This document shows positions 1 through 6,634 of a stretch of DNA of 6,838 nt, one piece after another (position 1 is the stretch's first letter; every line of letters starts with the position of its first letter). The stretch is from NCBI GenBank assembly GCA_910577195.1, contig CAJTLP010000012.1:1-6838 (forward strand), given 5' to 3'. The position numbers and the translations under genes were made by a program. A model generated the notes under the pieces. It was given only the letters and a program-made list of their open reading frames with translations, was not told the origin of the DNA and ran no database searches. The stretch is from an uncultured Eubacterium sp. GTDB taxonomy: Bacteria > Bacillota > Clostridia > Oscillospirales > Acutalibacteraceae.

Positions 1-84
1 ACTTTGTGAAAAATATCTTGTAATAATGGTTTTTTCCTTTCTCTTATTGTTGAATAATACCAAAACAAGAAAATCAATATAATA

Positions 85-120
85 AAAGCAGGATTTCTCC
101 GTTTCATGAGTTCCTGCTTT
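85..120 (-). terminator. Rho-independent terminator after the PD-(D/E)XK nuclease gene
   Basis: A 9-bp perfect inverted repeat, AAAGCAGGA at 85-93 and TCCTGCTTT at 112-120, flanks an 18-nt loop. Read on the minus strand, the descending arm runs straight into TTTTATTATATT, a moderate U-rich tract. The hairpin starts about 20 nt after the stop codon of the nuclease gene, which is where its transcript should end. The stem is only modestly GC-rich and the U tract is interrupted, so efficiency is uncertain. Positions 1-84 beyond it hold nothing I can identify. Confidence 0.65.
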
Positions 121-141
121 CACAATCCACCGCAAAATTCA

Positions 142-936
142 TTATGCCAGTTGTAAATCATTCTCAAGTCTTTCCACTACACTCAATGGCAAATCTAAAT
201 CCTCTGCAATTTCCTCTTTTGTCATTTTTCCTCTTTCCAGCATACGCTTTGCTGCTTCAATTTTTTCTTCATTTAAAAGCTGCTCCATGATTTTACTCAT
301 AATTTTTCGTCCTTCCTCATCTTTCTTGAAATATCTTGCCCGGTCTGCTAATTCCTTATAATTCATATCGTCTGGATCAGCACAGCTTAAATCGTGCATC
401 AACCGCCCTAATGGTGTATCATCTTTAATCTCTCCGTTTACATATATAATATGTGCTTTATCATTAAACAACGCCCCTGTTTCTTGAATTGTCCTGTCAA
501 TATGATAAATCGGGAGATTACCTTCAAGCACATCATTCTCTGTAATAAATACCACATACGTTTCCGCCAGCATTTCCGTATCATCTCCCGGAAGAATGGA
601 ATTTGCATCCATTAAACTGCTGTTATATCTCGCACGTTTCGGCTTTGCCCCACTGTCGGCTCGTTGCAGTTCTACATCGTACTGTTTCTTTGACACATCA
701 TTTGTCTTAACATCCATTCTGATAGAACGCCCTTGCAGGTTCTTTATTACCGCCTGTACCTGTGCTTCTTTTACAACTAACTTTGCATCATTCATAATAA
801 TGCGCAGCATCAGTTCTACCCCTTTGGGATAATCTTCCAGACATTTTGTCATAAATTCGTCATCAAAATAACTCATTTCCTGTAAGCGTTCTAAAAGCAG
901 CTTCTGTTTCTCTTCCCTTTTCTGCTCATTTGTCAT
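142..936 (-). CDS. PD-(D/E)XK nuclease family putative transposase (Rpn/PDDEXK_2-like)
   Basis: This 264-aa protein matches the Rpn-like 'recombination-promoting nuclease/putative transposase' family, whose members are DNA endonucleases of the PD-(D/E)XK fold and are often mobile or duplicated in Firmicutes. The sequence shows an N-terminal region with FDDEFM (24-29), then the nuclease core with D75 in RMDVK and E89 and Q91 in VELQR, the D...E-x-Q arrangement of this family. The conserved KRARYNSSLMD block (100-110) and a YVVFITENDV strand (127-136) follow. The C-terminal tail (about 227-264, with KMTKEEIAEDLDLPLSVVERL) looks like a helix-turn-helix-type appendage common in these proteins. 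Length is close to the usual 260-310 aa and all expected catalytic residues are present, so it appears intact. ATG at 936 is supported by AGGAG (945-949), 8 nt upstream. It starts 36 nt after recombinase 3 with no terminator between, so read-through is possible. Cargo or chromosomal flank cannot be decided here. Confidence 0.88.
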   Translation of the reverse strand: MTNEQKREEKQKLLLERLQEMSYFDDEFMTKCLEDYPKGVELMLRIIMNDAKLVVKEAQVQAVIKNLQGRSIRMDVKTNDVSKKQYDVELQRADSGAKPKRARYNSSLMDANSILPGDDTEMLAETYVVFITENDVLEGNLPIYHIDRTIQETGALFNDKAHIIYVNGEIKDDTPLGRLMHDLSCADPDDMNYKELADRARYFKKDEEGRKIMSKIMEQLLNEEKIEAAKRMLERGKMTKEEIAEDLDLPLSVVERLENDLQLA

Positions 937-972
937 ATCCTATTCTCCTGTCCTTATAATATCATAAAAACC

Positions 973-2601
973 TTAATTTTTCAATGTTTCCACGCTTTTG
1001 TCCTGAAACTTAAAGACAACCTCAACCCGGTTGCCGCCATATACATAAACCGCATCTACAAGCTGTCTGACAACCTCTTTTGTAAGGTCTGTTAGATTTT
1101 CTTTTCCTTTTAACAAGTTTAACAAATCAGACTTTTCATCCGGTACTGCTGTTTCTTTTGAATGGCAAGCCCTAAGTTCTGCTTCATATATTTCTATCTG
1201 CTTATTGTTATTTTCTTTTTTCTGTAAAAAACAGTCAGCATCAATCTCACCTTTTGCATAGCTTTCATACAGTGAAAAATTGCTATCTGTAAGTTTTTGA
1301 ATCTGTTCCTGAAGCTGCTCCTTTTGCTCCTGATCCGCCTTGACACGCTCCTGGAACTGATTGTTATATAAATCCTGTAACCTTCCCATTTCCCCTGCCA
1401 GCATTGCCTGATTCCTGATTGCTGACAAAACAACTGCTATGAGTTCCGTTTCCTTGACATTCTCCGGGCAACATCCCTCCTGCTTCGTTTCATAGTAATA
1501 TCTGCAATAATAAGACGCATTTAATCTGCTTCGACGCTGCATATTGTGTCTGCATCCACCGCACTTTACCAATCCCTTAACAGGCGAATCCGCACTTCCC
1601 CTTTTTCTCTTTTCTCCCTCACAATATACCGTCTTATCTAAATTTTCTCGATCTGCCAGTTTTTTTATGCTGCTTGTCCGGGCATCCATGCTGTTCACAT
1701 ATTCAAATAATTCCTTTGATATGATTGGTTCATGTGTGCCTTCGCAGACTTCCCATTCATCTTTCGACAGGCATTTCGTTCTTCTTGAACCGACCTCAAT
1801 AGTTTCCTTTTTGTGAAAAACTGTATTTCCCACATATATCTCATTTTTCAAAATTCTTCCTATGATAGAGCCATTCCACACCTTTTTTTCGCCCTGATAT
1901 TTCCATTGGTAGGTGCTGCCGCTTTTCACTGCATAGATTTGTGGCGTAGGAATATCTTTCTGGTTTAAATACCTCGCCACCTCCGCCTTAATTCCACATT
2001 CTGCATACTTCTCAAAAATCATGCGTACAATAGCCGCCGCTTCCTCATCTATTACTATACGGTTATGGTCAGTAGGCGATTTTTTATAACCAAACGCCGC
2101 AAATGTAGCAAGGTATTTTCCTCTCTTACGCCTTCCCATCAGGTCATTTTTAATTTTAACAGAGTTTTCTTCGCTAAAATAATCATACATCAGATTCTCA
2201 AACGCAACATCCATATCTGGTGTCGTTCCTTTATAGTCTTTGCTGTCAAAGCTGTTATTGACAGCGATAAATCGAACATCCAATAATGGAAATATCTTTT
2301 CAATGTAATTACCGACTTCAATATGGTTTCTTCCAAAGCGTGAGAAGTCCTTCACAATGATAATGGACACTTTACCGGATTTTACATCTTCCAATAGTTC
2401 CTGAACCCCCGGTCTTTCAAAATTTTTACCGCTGAATCCGTCATCTATGTATTCCTTTATCTCAAAACCCGCAAATTCCGGTTTTTGCTCCACAAACTTG
2501 CGTAGAATGAGCCTTTGATTTGTGATACTATTGCTTTCATCAACCATATCACCATCTTCTTTTGACAGCCTTAAATACAGTGCCAGAATCATAAACAGCA
2601 T
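973..2601 (-). CDS. Large serine recombinase 3 of the triplet (DUF4368-type)
   Basis: This 542-aa site-specific recombinase (numbered from ATG 2601) would cut and rejoin DNA through a phosphoserine link. The resolvase-type domain covers about 4-155, with catalytic S13 in LYLRLS and the conserved arginines R88 and R91 in DFSRFGRN. The recombinase domain follows (about 165-300). A zinc ribbon has C347 and C350 (VKCGGC), C366, and C377 or C378. A Gln/Glu-rich coiled coil covers about 405-480. The end, DAVYVYGGNRVEVVFKFQD, is DUF4368-like. An upstream in-frame ATG at 2634 exists, but 2601 is preferred because AGGAGG lies 9 nt before it and because the catalytic motif then sits at the usual distance from the N terminus. 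The gene begins 4 nt after the stop of recombinase 2, implying translational coupling. It departs from its partners after the catalytic core: where they have YSRDIS or YARDIS, it reads FSEENS (about 142-147). No terminator follows. Confidence 0.93.
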   Translation of the reverse strand: MLFMILALYLRLSKEDGDMVDESNSITNQRLILRKFVEQKPEFAGFEIKEYIDDGFSGKNFERPGVQELLEDVKSGKVSIIIVKDFSRFGRNHIEVGNYIEKIFPLLDVRFIAVNNSFDSKDYKGTTPDMDVAFENLMYDYFSEENSVKIKNDLMGRRKRGKYLATFAAFGYKKSPTDHNRIVIDEEAAAIVRMIFEKYAECGIKAEVARYLNQKDIPTPQIYAVKSGSTYQWKYQGEKKVWNGSIIGRILKNEIYVGNTVFHKKETIEVGSRRTKCLSKDEWEVCEGTHEPIISKELFEYVNSMDARTSSIKKLADRENLDKTVYCEGEKRKRGSADSPVKGLVKCGGCRHNMQRRSRLNASYYCRYYYETKQEGCCPENVKETELIAVVLSAIRNQAMLAGEMGRLQDLYNNQFQERVKADQEQKEQLQEQIQKLTDSNFSLYESYAKGEIDADCFLQKKENNNKQIEIYEAELRACHSKETAVPDEKSDLLNLLKGKENLTDLTKEVVRQLVDAVYVYGGNRVEVVFKFQDKSVETLKN

Positions 2602-2605
2602 AAAA

Positions 2606-4288
2606 TCACACCTCCTTTTGCATCCAACTATCAAGAACCGAAAAGCAATCCTGATACCTTAACTTTATTTCCACCCGGTTATCAGTAAAAAGCTCTATTC
2701 TGTCAACACAGATTTCTACCATTGTTTCCGTCAATTTCCTTGTATTCTGAAAGCAAAGCCAGTCCGACAATAGTTTTTGCAAAGCCGCCTGACACTTCTT
2801 TATCCCTTTTACCTCTTTAGCACAAACATTCTCCTGTTTCCCGCATAGTTCTATTTTCTCATGATAGGTACTTTTATATTGCAGAAATTCCGCCTGTGAG
2901 ATACTTCCTTCCGCATAATCTGAATATTTCTGCATATACTCTTGCTCCAATAGGTTCTTTGTACTCACAATCTTTTGTCTTTTCCATTCTGTCTGTTTCA
3001 GATTTTCTTCAAAGGAATAACGAATATCTTTTTCTATCTTTTTCTTTATCCCTTTTATCAAACTCAAATGCCTGCGTATCGTGCCATACAGAATATCACA
3101 CAGCAAGTCCTCTGCAATCCACCTTGTATCACATAAATCGCAGTGATTTCTATGAGTACTGCACTTAAAAATCTTGTATTGCTCCTTTACCCCATTGACA
3201 GAGCGATAAGCGCCTACCCTGACCATATTTGCCTTACAAGAGCCGCAGAACAGCTTCCCTTGAAATATATTTCTCTCAAATACAACCGTTTGGCGTTCAC
3301 AGGCAGATTCGGTTTTTTTATCCTTTGTCTGACTTAGTATCTTCTGGACAATCTCAAACATCGACTTTTCAATAATCGGTTCATGGTTATTCTCAATAAC
3401 AATCTGCTCCTGTTCCGGTACTGGACTTGCCTTTTTCCCCGCAAAAAAGCTCTGCTCTGATTGATGTCTTATAACCCTTCCGATATAAACAGGGTTTTCC
3501 AGAAGCCGCTTAATTGTAGAACAATGCCATATTTTCAGCTCTTCTTCCGGCTTCCTATATACACTGCCTGTCAAAGCATATTGCTGTGGTGTATAAACAT
3601 GGTTATCATACAGCCATCGGCTTATTGCATAATTAGAAATCCCCTCGCCGCACTGTTTAAATATCTCCCGTACAATCGGAGCTGTCTGCTCACAGATCAT
3701 ATAATTCGTACCACTTCCATTCATCTTATATCCATAAGGAATCGTAGCACTGCGATAGAACATCCCTTTTTCCTGTTTCGTCCGAAAGGTGCTTCCTACT
3801 TTCTTGGAAATATCCCTTGCATACATCTCATGCATAAGGTTTTTAAGAGAAATAAGCAAAAGTTCTCTGCTGCAATCTGCATCAGCACTATCATACCTGT
3901 CAACAATGGATATAAAGCGCACACCTAAGAACGGAAATACCTTCTCAATATAATTGCCGGCTTCTATGTACTCCCTTCCAAACCGGGATAAATCCTTGAC
4001 AATCACACAGTCAATGATTCCTGCTTTCATATCTGCTATCATCCGGCTAAATGCCGGACGTGAAAAATCCGTTCCTGTTTTCCCATCATCAACATATTCT
4101 CTTACTATATTCAGGTCAGGACGTCTACTTATATATTCCTGTGCCAGCTTTCTTTGATTTTCTAAGGAGTCGCTCCCTGTATAGTCACTGTCCACCGATA
4201 GCCTTAAATAATCTCCAACCTGATATACTTTGTCAGTTTTCTTTGTTTTAACATAGTTCTTTCTATACCTGTCCGCTGTCCTAGCCAT
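2606..4288 (-). CDS. Large serine recombinase 2 of the triplet
   Basis: This 560-aa large serine recombinase is the second in the array. It carries a basic N-terminal extension (about 1-22) before the catalytic domain (about 25-170). Catalytic S31 lies in DYLRLS, and R102 and R105 lie in DLSRFGRE. The YVDDGKTGTDFSRP block (65-78) and YARDISKKV (156-164) are typical of the family. The recombinase DNA-binding domain covers about 180-310. The zinc ribbon uses C348 and C351 (LFCGSC), then C376 and C383 or C386. A lysine-rich, helical, probably coiled-coil segment (about 405-505) leads to a DUF4368-like end (VDRIELFTDNRVEIKLRYQD). ATG 4288 is supported by AAGGGGGTG at 4296-4304, 7 nt upstream, and overlaps the end of recombinase 1 by 8 bp. 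All catalytic residues I can check are present. By analogy with paired recombinases such as CcrA/CcrB it may act in concert with its neighbours; this is inference. Confidence 0.93.
   Translation of the reverse strand: MARTADRYRKNYVKTKKTDKVYQVGDYLRLSVDSDYTGSDSLENQRKLAQEYISRRPDLNIVREYVDDGKTGTDFSRPAFSRMIADMKAGIIDCVIVKDLSRFGREYIEAGNYIEKVFPFLGVRFISIVDRYDSADADCSRELLLISLKNLMHEMYARDISKKVGSTFRTKQEKGMFYRSATIPYGYKMNGSGTNYMICEQTAPIVREIFKQCGEGISNYAISRWLYDNHVYTPQQYALTGSVYRKPEEELKIWHCSTIKRLLENPVYIGRVIRHQSEQSFFAGKKASPVPEQEQIVIENNHEPIIEKSMFEIVQKILSQTKDKKTESACERQTVVFERNIFQGKLFCGSCKANMVRVGAYRSVNGVKEQYKIFKCSTHRNHCDLCDTRWIAEDLLCDILYGTIRRHLSLIKGIKKKIEKDIRYSFEENLKQTEWKRQKIVSTKNLLEQEYMQKYSDYAEGSISQAEFLQYKSTYHEKIELCGKQENVCAKEVKGIKKCQAALQKLLSDWLCFQNTRKLTETMVEICVDRIELFTDNRVEIKLRYQDCFSVLDSWMQKEV
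2609..2619 (-). promoter_or_regulatory. Shine-Dalgarno that decides the start of recombinase 3
   Basis: AAAAGGAGGTG on the minus strand lies inside the final codons of recombinase 2 (encoding Q-K-E-V) and ends 7 nt before ATG 2601. A ribosome finishing recombinase 2 would stop on top of this site, which favours reinitiation and matched expression. The site lies downstream of the alternative ATG at 2634, so it cannot serve that start. Confidence 0.8.
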
Positions 4289-5975
4289 TGATGCCCACCC
4301 CCTTCATAGATGCCGGAATGTGCCCAGTAGGATTGCAGGCAATACTACTTGTAATTTTACATAAGGTTTCGTATTCATCCTGATACTTAAAGGTGATCTC
4401 AATTCTGTTTTCTTCATAAACAGTAATTTTCTCCACTAATGACAGAACGATACTTCTATCTAACGATGTGATATTTCCTTTTTTCGTAAATGTATCAATC
4501 CATTCATTCGCAAACAGTCCTTCTTTAAAAACTGTTTCTATCTCCGCCTGCAATTTTCTGATTGTTTCCTCTATCTCTGCGGACTTACGAGCAAAATTTT
4601 CTTTAAACTGCTCATATTCATCTATGGAAATAATCCCTGCCGCCAGATCTCTGTGCAAAGCCATTTCCACCTTCTTACACTGTTCCAGCTCTTGATACTT
4701 AGCAAGGATTTCCCGGTCATTCGCCACCACATCATCATAACAGGCTTCATTCTCTTTCATTAAAGTCAAAAGTTCATCCAGTTTGGCAACGTGTTCAATA
4801 TGCCTTTTGATTGCATCCAGCAGTATATCTTCTACCACTGACTGGTTTATGCTGTGGCGGCTGCACCCTTTTCCTTTATTATAAGTGGCACATATATAGT
4901 ATATGTTCTGTTTCGCTTTATAACGGTTACAACGTCTGACCATACTCCTGCCACATTCCCCACAGAACATCAAACCGGACAGCATGAACAAAGTTTCTTC
5001 ATCCGGAGATTTACGGGTGTCAAGATTTAAGAGTTTTGCCACATTTTCAAAATCCGCCTTACTGATAATCGCTTCATGGGTATTTTCTTTTACCGCCCAC
5101 TCTGTTTCCGGCTTTTCTATAACCTTATTCAGCTTATAATTGACTTTTTCACGTTTTCCCTGTTCAAGCACACCTATATAAATCTTGTTCTTTAATATGC
5201 GGTTAATAGATACCGCCGACCATTTTGCTTTTGCATTTTTCTGAAAACCGCATTTATAATTTCCCCCAAGTTGTCTTTTGTACTCGGAAGGCGCTGCTAC
5301 ACCAAGTTCATTGAGTTTTTCAGCGATTGCCGCCGAACTCATACCTTTCAACTTCCAGTCGAAAATCTTGCGTACAATATCAGCCGCATATTCATCTGGT
5401 ATGATTTTATTCCTGTCCGTTTCCAGTTTTTTATAGCCGTATGCAACATGAGCGCCGATATACAGCCCGCTTTCACGCATAACCTCCTGATGACTTCTCA
5501 CTTTGCCAGATATATCCCGGCTATAATTATCATTTACAAAATTTTTGACCGGAATCAGCAGATTTACATCGCTTTGCGTAGCTGTCAGGCTGTCAAAATG
5601 ATCCAGTACAGATACAAACCGGACATGATAGGACGGGAAAATTTTTTTCACATAGCGTCCAGAATCAATGTAATCACGTCCTAACCTTGACAAGTCCTTA
5701 ACAATGACCATATTCACCTTACCATCGTAAATATCCTGGCACATACGCTGAAAACTTGGACGTTCAAAATTAAGTCCTGTAAATCCATCATCTATATAAA
5801 TGTCATAAAGGGTAACATTTGGCATAGATTCTATTGCTTTTAATATCAATGCCTTTTGATTGGCGATGCTGTTGCTTTCTTTCTTGTCCTTGCTCTCCCG
5901 CAAATCTTCATCTTCTTTTGACAGACGCAGGTACACAGCAGCCAAATAAGATATGTATGAAATGTATTCACCCAT
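4281..5975 (-). CDS. Large serine recombinase 1 of the triplet (DUF4368-type)
   Basis: This 564-aa large serine recombinase is the first in the operon. Catalytic S19 lies in AVYLRLSKED and R97 and R100 in DLSRLGRD. YIDDGFTGLNFERP (60-73) and YSRDISGKV (151-159) complete a standard resolvase domain (about 12-160). The recombinase domain (about 170-310) includes GAHVAYGYKK (174-183) and ILKNKIYIGVL (260-270). The zinc ribbon has C338, C341, C362 and C371. A coiled coil covers about 395-485, and the end ITVYEENRIEITFKYQD (517-533) is DUF4368-like. Some 25 residues follow, and their codons contain the ribosome binding site of recombinase 2. ATG 5975 has a near-ideal AGGAGG at 5983-5988, 7 nt upstream. 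Length and domain order match TnpX/TndX-like transposon integrases of Clostridia, so this copy looks fully functional. The 137-nt region upstream contains inverted repeats that may control it or serve as a recombination site. Confidence 0.94.
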   Translation of the reverse strand: MGEYISYISYLAAVYLRLSKEDEDLRESKDKKESNSIANQKALILKAIESMPNVTLYDIYIDDGFTGLNFERPSFQRMCQDIYDGKVNMVIVKDLSRLGRDYIDSGRYVKKIFPSYHVRFVSVLDHFDSLTATQSDVNLLIPVKNFVNDNYSRDISGKVRSHQEVMRESGLYIGAHVAYGYKKLETDRNKIIPDEYAADIVRKIFDWKLKGMSSAAIAEKLNELGVAAPSEYKRQLGGNYKCGFQKNAKAKWSAVSINRILKNKIYIGVLEQGKREKVNYKLNKVIEKPETEWAVKENTHEAIISKADFENVAKLLNLDTRKSPDEETLFMLSGLMFCGECGRSMVRRCNRYKAKQNIYYICATYNKGKGCSRHSINQSVVEDILLDAIKRHIEHVAKLDELLTLMKENEACYDDVVANDREILAKYQELEQCKKVEMALHRDLAAGIISIDEYEQFKENFARKSAEIEETIRKLQAEIETVFKEGLFANEWIDTFTKKGNITSLDRSIVLSLVEKITVYEENRIEITFKYQDEYETLCKITSSIACNPTGHIPASMKGVGING

Positions 5976-5997
5976 ACCGCTTCCTCCTAATTTTATA

Positions 5998-6060
5998 GTG
6001 CTGACAAACCATAAAATCAGGGTTCCACATATGAATTTAGTCCTGAATATAGTTTAGCAC
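5998..6060. repeat. Interrupted inverted repeat before recombinase 1 (candidate operator or att-like site)
   Basis: Three paired blocks are arranged around a 20-nt centre (6022-6041): GTGCT (5998-6002) with AGCAC (6056-6060), AAACCATA (6006-6013) with TATAGTTT (6048-6055, one mismatch that is a G-U pair in the minus-strand RNA), and TCAGG (6017-6021) with CCTGA (6042-6046). That makes 17 of 18 paired positions with two small offsets. A CATATG palindrome sits at 6028-6033 in the middle. The repeat ends 10 bp from the AGGAGG of recombinase 1. No U tract follows, so it is not a standard terminator. It could be a leader hairpin, a repressor or recombinase-binding operator, or an attachment-like site; the sequence alone does not choose. 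Confidence 0.5.
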
Positions 6061-6080
6061 AGATTCCCGCTTTTGTCCAA
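6051..6080 (-). promoter_or_regulatory. Weak candidate promoter for the recombinase operon
   Basis: On the minus strand TTGGAC (6075-6080) is followed after 18 nt by TAAACT (6051-6056). The match to sigma-A consensus is poor (3 of 6 and 4 of 6). The -10 box lies inside the distal arm of the 5998-6060 inverted repeat, so a protein bound there would block it. I list it as the best candidate in the gap. Co-transcription from upstream is equally possible because no terminator separates the small genes from recombinase 1. Confidence 0.22.
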
Positions 6081-6095
6081 TGAAGAAATACGCAA

Positions 6096-6116
6096 TTTCA
6101 CTTGTGAAAGTTTCAC
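6096..6116. repeat. Overlapping TTTCAC/GTGAAA dyads
   Basis: TTTCAC (6096-6101), GTGAAA (6104-6109) and TTTCAC (6111-6116) alternate with spacers of 2 nt and 1 nt. The middle copy can pair with either neighbour, giving two overlapping palindromes. The cluster straddles the stop codon of the 83-aa gene (6113-6115). It resembles a multimeric regulator site more than a terminator, since no U tract follows on the minus strand. Confidence 0.5.
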
Positions 6117-6364
6117 ATTGCACTGGCAGTTTTTAATATCAGCTCCTGCAGCCGATCCGTAAGTGTCACTGTTGTATCCTCAAAGCCAATCTTAACAACA
6201 TATTCCCCATATCTATAACAGTAAGGATTCTTAATCTGTTCGAGATAGTCCTTAATCTGTCCTTCCCGGCTTTTCCTTTTATTTACTTCCACTTCTCTTA
6301 TATCTGCAAGTTCCTCCCTTTTTACTGTCCTTACATCCACATTTTTCATTTCTTCTATGCTCAA
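6113..6364 (-). CDS. Small DUF6870-like protein of clostridial mobile elements
   Basis: This predicted 83-aa soluble protein has no membrane segment or signal peptide. The visible core is MKNVDVRTV near the N terminus, a charged stretch, NPYCYRYGEYVVKIGF (46-61) and TLTDRLQELI (67-76). This pattern resembles, from memory, the DUF6870 family of small proteins found in integrative elements of Clostridia; their function is unknown. The start chosen is TTG at 6364 because AGAGGTG (6373-6379) lies 8 nt upstream. The in-frame ATG at 6349 (78 aa) has no properly spaced ribosome binding site. The open frame extends further upstream to 6439, but that extension looks unlike protein. The gene lies 137 nt upstream of recombinase 1 on the same strand, so it may share its transcript. 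A role in regulating or directing the recombinases is possible but is inference from position only. Confidence 0.75.
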   Translation of the reverse strand: MSIEEMKNVDVRTVKREELADIREVEVNKRKSREGQIKDYLEQIKNPYCYRYGEYVVKIGFEDTTVTLTDRLQELILKTASAM

Positions 6365-6372
6365 TATACATA

Positions 6373-6379
6373 CACCTCT
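6373..6379 (-). promoter_or_regulatory. Ribosome binding site deciding a TTG start
   Basis: AGAGGTG on the minus strand lies 8 nt before TTG 6364 and favours that codon over the ATG at 6349, which has only A-rich sequence directly before it. Confidence 0.6.
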
Positions 6380-6448
6380 TTCACTTTTCCACATTCCATT
6401 ATATTGACATCTGCTTGTCCTATATGTATCATGTCCCACGCCAAATCA

Positions 6449-6634
6449 TTATTTTTTGATATGTTTATCAATGAAAATTCGTCTGTAAGATAAACTTTCA
6501 TTGATAAACATATTAAAAATATCCTCACAGGTGACAGGCGGGAAACCTGCCCACATTGGACTTGCACCATCATCTTTTCTATGTGACTGACTTTCGCCAG
6601 AAGTATCATTATCACGAAACTGTTTCTTCGCCAA
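6449..6634 (-). CDS. Small 61-aa protein of unknown function with TTG start
   Basis: I do not recognise this protein. It is hydrophilic, with a basic and polar N terminus (MAKKQFRDND), a central RKDDGASPMWAGFPPVT (19-35) containing Trp, Pro and Gly, and a helical-looking end (CEDIFNMFINE, then RRIFIDKHIKK). No signal peptide or membrane segment is visible. The case for a real gene is the strong ribosome binding site AGAGGGG (6641-6647) 6 nt before TTG 6634 and the protein-like composition, which is better than that of the overlapping frames. It lies 84 nt upstream of the 83-aa gene on the same strand. Its last 21 or so codons and stop fall within a long inverted repeat, which may constrain the C terminus. 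It could be an accessory DNA-binding or directionality protein, or a remnant of a longer gene; neither is shown. Confidence 0.55.
   Translation of the reverse strand: MAKKQFRDNDTSGESQSHRKDDGASPMWAGFPPVTCEDIFNMFINESLSYRRIFIDKHIKK
6453..6513. repeat. Perfect 18-bp inverted repeat at the end of the 61-aa gene
   Basis: The arms at 6459-6476 and 6496-6513 are perfectly complementary over 18 bp (plus strand: ATATGTTTATCAATGAAA, and its reverse complement), with a 19-nt loop. After one mismatch (a G-U pair in plus-strand RNA) the pairing extends another 5 bp outward, to 6453 and 6519. In the minus-strand transcript the stem spans codons 22-1 before the stop of the 61-aa gene. The sequence after the stem is A-rich on both strands, so it is not a Rho-independent terminator. 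It could be an mRNA-stabilising or translation-blocking hairpin, or a protein-binding site. Confidence 0.85.

Larger units (their letters stand above)
973..6634 (-). mobile_element. Recombination module at the end of a putative integrative element
   Basis: Three large serine recombinases arranged head to tail, with coupled starts, follow two small genes on the same strand. Serine-integrase triplets are a known integration module of integrative and conjugative or mobilizable elements of Firmicutes, and the DUF6870-like small protein is also typical of such elements in Clostridia. No conjugation, relaxase or cargo gene lies in the window, so the body of the element would have to be beyond one edge, most likely past 6838. 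I see no definite attachment site or target duplication, so the element boundaries are not defined. Confidence 0.6.

Noticed and set aside
956..984. Promoter-like TTGAAA, 17-nt spacer, TATTAT on the minus strand before the nuclease gene
   Set aside because: The boxes and spacing are good, but the expected transcription start falls near 949, at the edge of the ribosome binding site (945-949), leaving almost no leader. In AT-rich DNA this can occur by chance, so I do not claim it.
2602..2634. Upstream ATG at 2634 as the start of recombinase 3
   Set aside because: The good AGGAGG at 2611-2616 lies downstream of that ATG and is correctly spaced for ATG 2601. The extra 11 residues are not typical of the family.
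3461..3928. 155-codon plus-strand open frame and other plus-strand frames inside the recombinase and nuclease genes
   Set aside because: They lie wholly antisense to genes with clear domain and motif support, have no convincing ribosome binding sites and no recognisable domains.
6398..6403. TATAAT on the minus strand upstream of the 83-aa gene
   Set aside because: A perfect -10 hexamer, but no acceptable -35 box 16-18 nt upstream and no extended -10 TG.
6453..6513. The 18-bp inverted repeat as a Rho-independent terminator or a CRISPR repeat
   Set aside because: No U tract follows the stem on either strand, and the unit occurs once with no spacer array.
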